Of a DNA stretch of 32,426 bases, positions 25,065 through 32,426 are shown one piece after another. The stretch lies in contig JAEUKN010000016.1 of the NCBI GenBank assembly GCA_016794305.1, forward strand, positions 1 through 32,426, written 5' to 3'. Source of the DNA: Alphaproteobacteria bacterium (GTDB taxonomy: Bacteria > Pseudomonadota > Alphaproteobacteria > Micavibrionales > Micavibrionaceae). The position numbers and the translations under genes were made by a program. The notes under the pieces were generated by a model. That model was not told where the DNA came from, ran no database searches, and saw only the letters and a program-made list of their open reading frames with translations. Numbering within the stretch: the first letter of the stretch is position 1; every line of letters starts with the position of its first letter.

Positions 25065-25778
25065 TTATTTACATGCACCATTATCATAATTGCATCCGGC
25101 ATTGGTGCAAACCGTACTGCCGGCCACCACCAATTTATTGCAAGTTCCACCGGCATCGGATTTCGTCCCCACTATGCTGGTAAAGAGGTTCATGGGATCT
25201 CTAGTCCCACCAATACCACCAGCAGTAATGTTGTTCATTATTCTCAGAGCCGCCCACACAGTGCCAGTCCCGCTACAAGCTCTAGGAAACAGCCTCGTCT
25301 CTAAAGCTCCTTGTTGTGAGAGGCTTAAGAAGTCTGTTACCTCCAAATTTTTACATTTAGCAGCCATCCATAACTGATCCATATTACTACAATCGGAAGG
25401 ATTAGGAGCTGCCGCAAATCCTAGACTACCACCGCCCAGTCCATGATTAAAAGAAGCAGTCAGATAATCTACTGCTTTTTGTTTGGTGTCGGTTAAACCG
25501 CTTTGATTATCTGCCGTGAAGGATTGTCCCATCACATCAAGCCAAGCCTTATAACATCCCAAAGCCAAGACACTGTCCGGCTTCCAGATCATTCTTTGGT
25601 TGGTCATGACCTCGCGTTGCGCTTCCATCGCAGCGCGAGCCTTAAGACTTTGCATATACACAGGGTCGCAGGCTAAATCAGTGACTACGCCTGTTGAGTA
25701 TGCAGGCCCCCCCATAACCATAAGTGCACCGAGAAAGCTTGCTAGAACAGACTTCTTAATGCCATTAACCAATCTCAT
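25065..25778 (-). CDS. Cysteine-rich secreted protein of unknown function
   Basis: This 237-residue protein has a signal peptide (MRLVNGIKKS, hydrophobic core, GGPAYS). The mature part has nine cysteines, three of them in the last 20 residues (TVCTNAGCNYDNGACK), suggesting disulfide bonds in the periplasm or outside. The segment MIWKPDSVLALGCYKAWLDV (about 63-82) is the most distinctive. It reminds me weakly of proteins found beside conjugation or type IV secretion genes, but no such genes are here. I chose ATG 25778 because GGAG lies 9 nt upstream; a start at 25808 has no ribosome binding site. The stop directly abuts the ribB stop on the other strand. Confidence 0.75.
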   Translation of the reverse strand: MRLVNGIKKSVLASFLGALMVMGGPAYSTGVVTDLACDPVYMQSLKARAAMEAQREVMTNQRMIWKPDSVLALGCYKAWLDVMGQSFTADNQSGLTDTKQKAVDYLTASFNHGLGGGSLGFAAAPNPSDCSNMDQLWMAAKCKNLEVTDFLSLSQQGALETRLFPRACSGTGTVWAALRIMNNITAGGIGGTRDPMNLFTSIVGTKSDAGGTCNKLVVAGSTVCTNAGCNYDNGACK

Positions 25779-25829
25779 ACCTAATCTCCGTTCCCGCCTT
25801 AAGCCCATATTTGGTTTTAATTTATCAAA

Positions 25830-25848
25830 ATAGAATACTCTATTCTAT
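25830..25848. promoter_or_regulatory. 19-bp palindrome upstream of the secreted-protein gene
   Basis: ATAGAATA (25830-25837) and TATTCTAT (25841-25848) are perfect inverted copies around CTC. The element lies about 50 nt before the secreted protein's start, where a promoter is expected. TATAGAAT on the minus strand resembles a -10 region. It is a likely operator for a dimeric regulator. Confidence 0.5.
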
Positions 25849-25950
25849 AGTTTACCCCAAAAGCTGCGTCATTGGCAAAAGAAAGATGCAATGGGGATGT
25901 TTTTTAGCAAGATTTGCACCCAACGCCACTGAACGACACGCAATCCTATG

Positions 25951-26166
25951 CTATTCCTCTAGGTCAATATCCAAGATTGACATGTTGAAATCATAGGACA
26001 CCTCGCCCTCATCATTATCCTTATAAATCGTGCCAATGGCTTCACCGTTCAGGTAAACCTCGACCGAATCCGCCACTTTGCGCTCCCGCACCGTGATGGA
26101 CGGGTTGCCGAATTTCTTTTGCAGATAGGCCTGCAGCTTAGAAATATCATCCTTGTTCAAATTCAT
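25951..26166 (-). CDS. DUF3126 family protein
   Basis: This 71-residue cytoplasmic protein matches the alphaproteobacterial DUF3126 family across its length. It has the N-terminal helix DDISKLQAYLQKKFGN, the strands ITVRERKVADSVEVYLNGEAIGTIY and the acidic end DFNMSILDIDLEE. Its function is unknown. GTGGAG lies about 10 nt before the ATG. It follows the metallopeptidase-like gene by 49 nt on the same strand and is probably co-transcribed. Confidence 0.9.
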   Translation of the reverse strand: MNLNKDDISKLQAYLQKKFGNPSITVRERKVADSVEVYLNGEAIGTIYKDNDEGEVSYDFNMSILDIDLEE

Positions 26167-26215
26167 TTTTGCTTATCTCCACTTATTTTACTTATTTTAA
26201 AGTCCAAAAATCAGG

Positions 26216-26671
26216 TTAAATTGCGCCCATCAGATTACGATCGTAACGGCGCAGCATATCCGATACGTCATCCTCGGTAAATTCAAAAACGCGGGCCAAT
26301 TCCTCAATCATAACTTCGCGTAGTAATTGCTCCAAATCTTCGCCGGTTTCACACCATAAATCCAAAACCGGGCGACGATAAAGTGTGAGCGAGGATTCAT
26401 CATTGGCAATTTTTTTCTCAATGCCCGGGGCAATTTCCCGCCCCGAATGATAGAGCGCGAGCAGTTCATAAGGCGACCCCAATTCCATATCCTGTTCCAC
26501 CGTTTCATCAGGAAATTCTTCGATACAAATATCAAGATCATCGCATTTCCCCTCCATTTCATAGGGGAGCGACGCCATGATCTGCCGCGCCAGCCCGTCC
26601 AGATCATCCGCAGACGGGGCAGAGGTAAAATTCATGACGATTTCTTGTTTGGATGCCGCACGCACACTCAT
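26216..26671 (-). CDS. Metallopeptidase-family protein lacking the zinc-binding motif (predicted inactive)
   Basis: This 151-residue protein aligns with the small zincin-like metallopeptidase family (DUF1025 type). Shared features are CIEEFPDE near 49-56, the SPYELLALY segment, LYRRPVLDLWCE (98-108) and the acidic FTEDDV end. In active members a helix with HExGHH binds zinc. At the matching place here (123-128) the residues are EELARV, so both expected His ligands are gone although the Glu remains. The frame is intact, so this is a diverged protein rather than a pseudogene. AAGGA lies 8 nt before the ATG. It is followed by DUF3126. Confidence 0.8.
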   Translation of the reverse strand: MSVRAASKQEIVMNFTSAPSADDLDGLARQIMASLPYEMEGKCDDLDICIEEFPDETVEQDMELGSPYELLALYHSGREIAPGIEKKIANDESSLTLYRRPVLDLWCETGEDLEQLLREVMIEELARVFEFTEDDVSDMLRRYDRNLMGAI

Positions 26672-26732
26672 GAACTGGTCCTTACGTTCGTTTGAACGCT
26701 TGCAATATCATATGATGGAATCAATGGAACTC

Positions 26733-26759
26733 ATCATAGCAAAATTTTTGCCAATACAA
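26733..26759 (-). promoter_or_regulatory. Candidate promoter for the metallopeptidase-like/DUF3126 pair
   Basis: On the minus strand a TATGAT -10 hexamer (26733-26738, 5/6) is preceded at 15 bp by a weak TTGTAT -35 (26754-26759). The spacer contains the palindrome GCAAAATTTTTGC (26739-26751). A second palindrome, ATCATATGAT, is at 26707-26716, just downstream of the likely start site. The short spacing makes the call tentative. Confidence 0.35.
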
Positions 26760-26874
26760 AAGCCACTCCCGAAATTTGTTGTGAATAAGTGCAGATTCAA
26801 GTCCGAACCCCGTATCAAGTGCGGGCTTACGAAATGTGAGGGGGGAAGGTATTCCAAGTATAGAGCACAAAAAA
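26760..26874. other. Gene-free stretch with a degenerate palindromic repeat
   Basis: Between the AsmA-like stop and the promoter region, AACCCCGTATCAAGTGCGGGC (split as CCCG, nine bases, CGGG) forms a hairpin core near 26807-26824. Its flanks resemble the small CCCGGATCAAGTCCGGG palindromes scattered through many alphaproteobacterial genomes. TCCAAGTATAGA at 26853-26864 is identical to part of the palindromic element near 32207. There is no coding signal. Confidence 0.3.
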
Positions 26875-29800
26875 TCAGCGATTATATCTTGGCTTGCTTG
26901 ACGGGGAGCGGGCGGGTTGTGCGGGCGGCGCATCGTCCTCCTCATCATCCAGCAAGCTTTTATCATTTTCAAATAATAGTGAGCGGATAAAGCCCGGGGC
27001 CAAGACGGAGAGTGGATTAATAAATGTTTGCGGGTTATCGGCATCGCCCTTCATGCTATAGGTGGCGGCGATAAGCCCGCCGCTGCTCCCACCCAGAAAC
27101 TTACCCAAAACAGGAACCTTGGCCACAAGGCTGTTAATTTCGGAAACGGGGACCACTGTACCGCCCAAATCTATGGTTTTGCGCGTTTGGTTGATGGTGC
27201 CTTCAAAGCTCAGCCCGATGGAAGCGCCCGCGGTGCGCCCATTTTTAAACACAAAGATTTTATTGCCGCGATCTTGTTTCCACATAAATTCGCTGCGCAA
27301 TTTCGAAAATTCAATGCCTTTGTTCTGGAGCAATTCGCTCAACCCCGACAGTGAAAATAAATTGATAAATTTAGCCAGAATCGGCGCCCGCACGATTGCA
27401 AATTTGGTAATTTCCGCCCGCCCCGCGATATCGTTCACCCCGCCGCCCTTGATTTGACGTCCTTTGATCATAAGGTTGCCGCCCACCATATTATCATAAA
27501 CCCCAAAGATTTTAAGGGTCTCACCGGCATTGTCGGAACTCATCGACAGCTCCATACGCCCGTTTTTTGCCCCCGGTTTTAACTGAATGCTCACACGCCC
27601 CTTTGACACTTCACCGGTGAGATCAAGGTAGGTCAGATCGCCGGATTGATTGGTTTTAACCTTGATGGACGGGTTGGAGAGATAATGCGCCCCCCCCGCG
27701 CCCCCCTTGGACGAGTCCGTATAAACTCGCGATGTTTTTAAATTGACATCGTAAATTGGTTGATTAGTGGGTGAAGGAGCGGATTTTTGAGAGTTTTTCG
27801 GCCCCGCGGAGCTTTGACCGTTGAGAATATGGCTGGCATCAAAGGCGGCGCCGGTGACACTAATTTGATATTGATTTTTGCCAATGGCCGTGAGCATCAT
27901 GGCAAAATCATGATAAGTCCCCAATTTTATTTTTTGAAATTGCGCCGATTTTACGCCCCACGCACCGCCAACCTGACCAAAACTCAAATCCCCACTCGCG
28001 GTCACATCATCGCCGATATTAAGGGTTAAATCACTGATTTTTTGCGGCTTATGAGCCCTGATAGACACATTCCCCTTGGCCGTACCCGTAAGGCCGCGAG
28101 GTTTGGAGTACCCCAAACTCGTGAGGTAAAAATCCGCATTTTTAAGATCGGCCGTAAAGCTTAAATCGGCATCGCCGTCCTTAATTTGCTGATATTCCAC
28201 ATCAACCGGGAAACTCCCCGCCACAAAATCGCTCAGGTCGATCCCCAATTTTTGCCGCAAAGACTCATCCAAATCAATGTGAGCCTCAATTTTATTCACA
28301 TACGGGGATGCTGAAGGCGATGTTGAAGGGGTAGAGGAGTGATCGAGATATTCCTGATATTTAAGGTCAATGGCGCGCCCCTCAATCGCACCTTTTCCGC
28401 TCACGGTGATCATTTTTTCATCGAGTTTGAGCATGTATGGACCGCCGCTCAAATCCAGTCCCTGCGCGATTTTGGGCAGGGTAACCTGATTGAGCTGCGC
28501 CGACACATTCACCTTCACCTGATCGGTTTCAATATGTTTGGCGGCGGGAAATTTTACATTGGCGGTGATCGTCGCACTGCCCTTAATTGTCGCGGGATCA
28601 AGACCCAATTTCGATGCCATATTGATCGGTTCACCGTTAATATAGCGTATGGCAGAGGCCAGCGGACCGGTGAGTGCCGCATCAATTGTGACCTCGCCAA
28701 TCTTCACGGGATGAGTCAAATGCGTGATCGTGACCTTGCCTTGCTTGACCGCCAATTGGTCAATGCGCCCGCCGTTAATGTCAATGGTGAGGATATCGTC
28801 TTTTAACTGCGCACGGCCTTGCCCCCCCTCCACGGGGATCATCGGCGCGTTGTAATCGGCGTGGAGGCCACTGTAATCAAAGCTGCCTTCAATTTTTTCC
28901 GTGTCAAGCGCAGACAAATTTTTAAGCGGCAGCGGAATAAAAATCACAAGATTTTTAAACTCCGCCCCTTTGAGCTTATTGGTGAGCCATTCCGCCGCCA
29001 ACCCGTCGCGATACTGCATCGGCCAAAGCAATTGAATATCGCGTAACTTTAGGGCGGGAATTTTAATCTCTAGCGGGAGGATATTTTGGGCCTGCTGATT
29101 TTGGTCGGGATCTTGATTCAAATTCTCATTTACCCTTGTACCCGAAGCCTGATCATCCGCGCGGCGAGAGAGGGTAAAATTCACCTGTTCATTGTTGATT
29201 TTGATATGGGAGTCTTGAGCTTCGAGAATATTATGATCGGCATCATAGCGAATATTGAGCGCAAGGTCGGAAAACACCACCGACTCACCAAATACGCCCG
29301 CCACCGCCAATTTTTCAATCGAGCCATCTGTGGCCGCAGTTTGAGTATTTTGAACGCTTTGGGGATTTTGTGCGTTTTCAGGATTTTGAGTCTCCCGCTC
29401 CCCTTCCCCCTGTTCTCCACCTTGATCATCCCCCTCACGGTCCTCTTGAGAGGATAATTTCGCCCGCAAAGTTTTCACGCGCCAATTGCGGTCCAAAGCG
29501 GCAGATATATGACCATTGAGCACGGCCTGAATATGCGCCAATTCGGGGTAATCGGTCAGAATTTTTCCGACAACCGAACTATCCATATGCCGAAAATACG
29601 CCGAAAAAAGATAATTTCCCGCGTCATCTGCTTGATTTTCCGGTGCTTGATTTCCCAGCACTTGATTTTCACGTGCTTGAGCTTGCGAATCTTGCGTCAA
29701 AGAATCTTGCGTCAAAGAACTTTGTGCGGACGAGTCTTGTGCGGACGAGTCTTGTGCCGAAGACTCCTTGATCACTTTGCCGTTATTCTCACGAAATTTT

Positions 29801-30645
29801 ATAACTAAGCTTGAGGTATAAATTGGCTGAGTACTCTCCTGAGATTTGCCCGCCCCTAAACGTGACTCTAAACCTGCCCCTAAGCTAGACTCTATATCCG
29901 CCGAATGTAAGAGCCGATAATCCGTCACCAAATCAAAGCTATGCGGCGTGCGTTTGATTTTTAGGTGAATGTCAGAAAATGCCAGCCCAACGGCCCCGTT
30001 TTCATCCGCAATCGTGACCTTGGCACCCTTCAATTCCACCTTTTTTAGATGGGACAGCATGGACCCGCCCTTGGCAGCCTTGAGGTTATGGCCCTCAAAC
30101 AACCCCGCCCCGATTTGCGCCAAATCAGGCAACGGCGTGTCATCCGTGGGTTTGGCTTCTTCGATCTTGGTCGCACGATTGGTGGGCAGCAGAGATAATT
30201 GCCCGTTTTTAACGCGCTTGAGCGTCAGGTCAATTCCATCCATCTCTATGGCTTCCGGCCGCACCAACGCAATCAAAAGCGGGGTTTTGGCCAACTTGAT
30301 TTCAAGGGAGCGGAGCGTGAGAACAGAGTCTTGCTGATCCTCTAAAGCCACATCATGAATATCAACCACCACCGGCCCTTGTAAATCGGGCCAGGCTGCG
30401 GTCATTTCGCCCACTTTTAATGTCACACCCCGCGCGGTGAGATCATCAAAACTCTCTCCGCTATCGGCTAAGCGCGGCAAAAGATTTTCAATGAGTGTTT
30501 CGCGCGCAAAACCAATATCCACCGGACCTTGCGCCAGTCGCCACATCACACCACCTGCGCACAGGGCCGCGATAAAAAGGATGAAAACCAATAACCGCAA
30601 CACCCATAACACGCACCGTCCACAATATTTTGAAACAAGAGTCAT
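26875..30645 (-). CDS. AsmA/YhdP-like large membrane-anchored protein (DUF3971 type)
   Basis: This 1256-residue protein has one N-terminal membrane anchor (about 11-36) and a long periplasmic part built of beta-rich repeats. The C-terminal ~250 residues form the AsmA-like module (GRMELSMSSDNAGETLKIFGVYDNMVGG, then the FSKLRSEFMWKQ segment and IDLGGTVVPV). This is the layout of YhdP/TamB-type proteins that bridge the envelope and move phospholipids to, or help assemble, the outer membrane. An insertion at about 290-345 has five-residue repeats rich in Ser/Ala/Gln/Asp, and another near 410-440 is Asn/Gln-rich. The end is a basic, Pro-rich tail. The gene starts 12 nt after the patatin stop, so the two form one transcription unit. 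Which lipid it handles is unknown. Confidence 0.87.
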   Translation of the reverse strand: MTLVSKYCGRCVLWVLRLLVFILFIAALCAGGVMWRLAQGPVDIGFARETLIENLLPRLADSGESFDDLTARGVTLKVGEMTAAWPDLQGPVVVDIHDVALEDQQDSVLTLRSLEIKLAKTPLLIALVRPEAIEMDGIDLTLKRVKNGQLSLLPTNRATKIEEAKPTDDTPLPDLAQIGAGLFEGHNLKAAKGGSMLSHLKKVELKGAKVTIADENGAVGLAFSDIHLKIKRTPHSFDLVTDYRLLHSADIESSLGAGLESRLGAGKSQESTQPIYTSSLVIKFRENNGKVIKESSAQDSSAQDSSAQSSLTQDSLTQDSQAQARENQVLGNQAPENQADDAGNYLFSAYFRHMDSSVVGKILTDYPELAHIQAVLNGHISAALDRNWRVKTLRAKLSSQEDREGDDQGGEQGEGERETQNPENAQNPQSVQNTQTAATDGSIEKLAVAGVFGESVVFSDLALNIRYDADHNILEAQDSHIKINNEQVNFTLSRRADDQASGTRVNENLNQDPDQNQQAQNILPLEIKIPALKLRDIQLLWPMQYRDGLAAEWLTNKLKGAEFKNLVIFIPLPLKNLSALDTEKIEGSFDYSGLHADYNAPMIPVEGGQGRAQLKDDILTIDINGGRIDQLAVKQGKVTITHLTHPVKIGEVTIDAALTGPLASAIRYINGEPINMASKLGLDPATIKGSATITANVKFPAAKHIETDQVKVNVSAQLNQVTLPKIAQGLDLSGGPYMLKLDEKMITVSGKGAIEGRAIDLKYQEYLDHSSTPSTSPSASPYVNKIEAHIDLDESLRQKLGIDLSDFVAGSFPVDVEYQQIKDGDADLSFTADLKNADFYLTSLGYSKPRGLTGTAKGNVSIRAHKPQKISDLTLNIGDDVTASGDLSFGQVGGAWGVKSAQFQKIKLGTYHDFAMMLTAIGKNQYQISVTGAAFDASHILNGQSSAGPKNSQKSAPSPTNQPIYDVNLKTSRVYTDSSKGGAGGAHYLSNPSIKVKTNQSGDLTYLDLTGEVSKGRVSIQLKPGAKNGRMELSMSSDNAGETLKIFGVYDNMVGGNLMIKGRQIKGGGVNDIAGRAEITKFAIVRAPILAKFINLFSLSGLSELLQNKGIEFSKLRSEFMWKQDRGNKIFVFKNGRTAGASIGLSFEGTINQTRKTIDLGGTVVPVSEINSLVAKVPVLGKFLGGSSGGLIAATYSMKGDADNPQTFINPLSVLAPGFIRSLLFENDKSLLDDEEDDAPPAQPARSPSSKPRYNR
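29676..29765 (-). repeat. In-frame 15-bp tandem repeats inside the AsmA-like gene
   Basis: Six 15-bp units run head to tail. 29691-29705 and 29706-29720 are near identical, as are 29721-29735 and 29736-29750. The units at 29751-29765 and 29676-29690 are more diverged. They encode the pentads SSAQD, SSAQD, SSAQS, SLTQD, SLTQD, SQAQA at residues about 294-323. Because the unit is a multiple of three, gain or loss keeps the frame open. Confidence 0.85.
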
Positions 30646-30657
30646 AATTTAGTGTGC

Positions 30658-32085
30658 CTAGTTACCTTTACGCGAGCCTTTAGAATTCTTAGAGTCTTTA
30701 GGCTCAGACTGGCTCAAATCATAGTTTTTAACCAGCAATTCACAAATTTCATTAAATCCCTTGCGATTTTCTTCCAGCGTCATTTCAAAGAAATTATGGA
30801 GTTTACGAATATTTTCGGGCGATGCGTCATCAATATCGGGCGAAGGATAATCCCGTTTAAACGTCCCGGAAAACAACGATTTGTTAAACACATATAAACG
30901 ATCCCCCAATTCCTGATGGAAGGATTGATTGAGCGCACTTTCCGACGCATAAAAGAAAATATTGATCAACGGCATATCATTATTCGGATCAACAACCCCG
31001 AGCGAGCCATAACGGTTCCAATCTTCTTCGCAAAAAGCGCGATTATAATTTCCCGTCCCAAACACAATCATGATAAAATCACGATCAGGCGGTAAATGCG
31101 GCCGCAAAGCCCCCATATAGGAAATGCAGGGGTTGTCAAAGATACTGCCGTCAATCCCGGTGATTTTGCGCGCGGGTTCATCGGGATGATCCTTGATTTT
31201 AAAACTATAACAGGGAAAATAAGTCGGCGCAGCCGTACTGGCCATTACCGCATCAAACAAATCCGCATCCTGGGGCGGCGCGACATTCTGCGCCCCGTCA
31301 AAGCAGATATTCTTGAGCCATAATGACTCCCCCCCGCGCCCCATATCCTGAAGCTGCGCCGGGGAGACGATGGAGTTGAGCGAGGATGTCGGCACCGGTA
31401 CTGCTCCTGCCCCTCTTCCCCCTCTCCCTAGTCCGTTTGGCCCGTCAATATTATAAACCGGGATAATAATGCTCTTCAGCGTGTCTGAAATCTTATGCCG
31501 CCCATACATCCCGCGCAAGGACCGCCCCAAATTAGCCTGTTCATAATGCCCGTGGCGAAAAAGCCGCTCCAGCTGCGTTAACCGCAGGGTTCGGTTGTTA
31601 AAATCATGAATCATGCTCCGCAGGGCGCGAAACGAATCATGCGGGAAAATGTGCGCGCCTTCACGTTCATAAAATCGCACCATGTGCCGCGCACGAAATT
31701 TGGGCCGTGTGGGATTATGCGGATCGGGAATATTCAACGCCGCATTTAAAATCGATCCCGTGGACGGCCCCATGAACACATCCACCATATCGGCCATCTG
31801 AAGCCCCGTAACATCCTCAATCCGTTGCATAAAATGGGCGGGCAACAGACCGCGCATACCGCCGCCGTAATTAAACAGCCCGATAATAGGTCGCTTGCTT
31901 GCCTGCCCGTTATTTCTTGGCGCCGCATTTCTCTGCTCCCTATTCCCCCCCCTATTTTCCTCCACAGATTTTTGGGAACGCGCGTTGGATGCCTCAACAG
32001 TCTTCTGCTTGGCGTTTACTTGATCCGCATCGGATGTTTCATTTGATCGGGAGCCGGGATAATCGGTCACTTTTACTGCATCCAT
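30658..32085 (-). CDS. Patatin-like phospholipase
   Basis: This 475-residue protein has the patatin catalytic dyad. The oxyanion loop GGGMRG is at 74-79, the nucleophile elbow GPSTG at 106-110 with Ser108, and the Asp in DGS at 312. It should cleave acyl chains from phospholipids or other lipids. The first ~63 residues are polar and disordered (Asn/Gln/Arg/Ser/Glu-rich) with no signal peptide, so it is cytoplasmic or exported by another route. A Gly-rich insert (about 217-227) breaks the middle, and the C terminus is a Lys/Ser-rich tail. The ATG has no clear ribosome binding site, and a 105-bp palindromic element begins 18 nt upstream. It is followed by the AsmA-like gene after 12 nt. Confidence 0.88.
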   Translation of the reverse strand: MDAVKVTDYPGSRSNETSDADQVNAKQKTVEASNARSQKSVEENRGGNREQRNAAPRNNGQASKRPIIGLFNYGGGMRGLLPAHFMQRIEDVTGLQMADMVDVFMGPSTGSILNAALNIPDPHNPTRPKFRARHMVRFYEREGAHIFPHDSFRALRSMIHDFNNRTLRLTQLERLFRHGHYEQANLGRSLRGMYGRHKISDTLKSIIIPVYNIDGPNGLGRGGRGAGAVPVPTSSLNSIVSPAQLQDMGRGGESLWLKNICFDGAQNVAPPQDADLFDAVMASTAAPTYFPCYSFKIKDHPDEPARKITGIDGSIFDNPCISYMGALRPHLPPDRDFIMIVFGTGNYNRAFCEEDWNRYGSLGVVDPNNDMPLINIFFYASESALNQSFHQELGDRLYVFNKSLFSGTFKRDYPSPDIDDASPENIRKLHNFFEMTLEENRKGFNEICELLVKNYDLSQSEPKDSKNSKGSRKGN

Positions 32086-32102
32086 CTGAGAAAAAAAATT
32101 GA

Positions 32103-32207
32103 TATACTTGGACTACTGAACTCCTGGACGTTGTCACTTCGCTCCTGACGTAGTCTCCCTACGCTGCGTCGCTTGTTCCTAGCCAGAAATTCAGTAGTCC
32201 AAGTATA
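32103..32207. repeat. 105-bp palindromic element with perfect 18-bp inverted ends
   Basis: TATACTTGGACTACTGAA (32103-32120) and its exact complement (32190-32207) flank a 69-nt centre. The centre itself holds further inverted pieces: CGTAG and CTACG around TCTCC, and CTGG near its left end against CCAG near its right. There is no coding signal and no T-run. It resembles a miniature inverted-repeat or intergenic palindromic repeat of the kind that occurs in many copies. It lies between the patatin start and its probable promoter. Confidence 0.75.
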
Positions 32208-32426
32208 GATATTTCTTAGTTTACAGCAAAACAGATTAAAAAAAAACCGGGCATTAAGCCCGGAAAGTTGAACAGGGAGGTTTTACATCAAAAAAATATG
32301 GAGTGATGCAAAAAGAACTAAGAAAAGCTCTACGAGGGAATATCTACACTAACTCTTTGAAAATAAGTAACATTATTTTTAAACATCAGCATTGAGTTTT
32401 TTGCATGGATCGCTCTGCCGGTTAGA
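32208..32426. other. Gene-poor end of the window
   Basis: Apart from the minus-strand terminator at 32238-32263, I find little here. On the minus strand the window edge to a TAA at 32379-32381 reads SNRQSDPCKKLNADV, which could be the last residues of a gene entering from beyond the edge, but 15 residues prove nothing. A 29-codon plus-strand frame at 32306-32395 has GGAG close to its ATG and no other support. Confidence 0.3.
32238..32263 (-). terminator. Intrinsic terminator, minus strand
   Basis: On the minus strand CCGGGC (32263-32258) and GCCCGG (32252-32247) form a GC-rich stem with a five-base loop, followed by nine T's (plus-strand A's 32238-32246). It ends a transcript coming from beyond the right edge of the window. 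Confidence 0.92.

Noticed and set aside
32306..32395. 29-codon plus-strand frame near the right edge.
   Set aside because: Only a GGAG near the ATG supports it; it is short, AT-rich and overlaps the leader or trailer of a minus-strand gene.
1..32426. CRISPR array, prophage, transposase or restriction system.
   Set aside because: I saw no regularly spaced repeats with unique spacers and no matching protein families on either strand.

Overview
The window looks like chromosomal core DNA of an alphaproteobacterium of moderate GC content. The evidence is a DUF3126 protein, a RibB whose C-terminal GTP cyclohydrolase II domain is degenerate, an NDUFA9-like epimerase, an envC/rlmH pair and a compact SurA/RsmA cluster. 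A Micavibrio-like or Rhodospirillales-related lineage is possible, but I cannot fix the genus. I see no tRNA, rRNA, transposase, prophage or CRISPR array.

Layout. (1) Positions 1-2725: the start of a HlyD/DevB-type membrane fusion protein (minus, cut by the window edge) diverges from an acyltransferase of the autoinducer-synthase / PEP-CTERM-associated type. A strikingly well-folded candidate RNA follows at 1494-1558, then a CheY-like regulator and a helical partner of unknown function. (2) 2770-14425, all minus: valS-corA-rlmH-envC, then lpd-msbA, then clpB. Within these groups the spacing is tight: valS/corA share ATGA, corA/rlmH are 5 nt apart and rlmH/envC 9 nt apart. (3) 14627-18526, plus: a small monocistronic ORFan with a strong ribosome binding site and its own terminator, an orphan periplasmic solute-binding protein, RNase HII and an ABC-F ATPase of the Uup type. 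(4) 18545-18560, between converging genes: a 16-bp site one base away from the canonical parS sequence. (5) 18589-22310, minus: NDUFA9-like epimerase, inositol-phosphatase-family protein, SurA and RsmA, with overlapping or abutting ends. (6) 22419-25064, plus: pyruvate kinase and RibB, with a hairpin just before ribB. (7) 25065-32085, minus: patatin-like phospholipase and a 1256-residue AsmA/YhdP-like protein, then a metallopeptidase-family protein that has lost its zinc ligands, DUF3126, and a cysteine-rich secreted protein of unknown function. (8) 32086-32426: a 105-bp palindromic element with perfect 18-bp inverted ends and a minus-strand intrinsic terminator that serves a gene lying beyond the window.

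Taken together, much of the window serves the cell envelope: lipid A export (MsbA), outer-membrane protein folding (SurA), septal peptidoglycan splitting (EnvC), inter-membrane lipid transport or assembly (AsmA-like) and a phospholipase. Translation and ribosome maturation (ValS, RlmH, RsmA, ABC-F) and central metabolism (Lpd, pyruvate kinase, RibB) make up most of the rest. The most interesting unexplained items are the candidate RNA at 1494-1558, the parS-like site, the palindromic element at 32103-32207, the zinc-less metallopeptidase homologue and the patatin/AsmA-like pair. No single multi-gene system here is clearly new.
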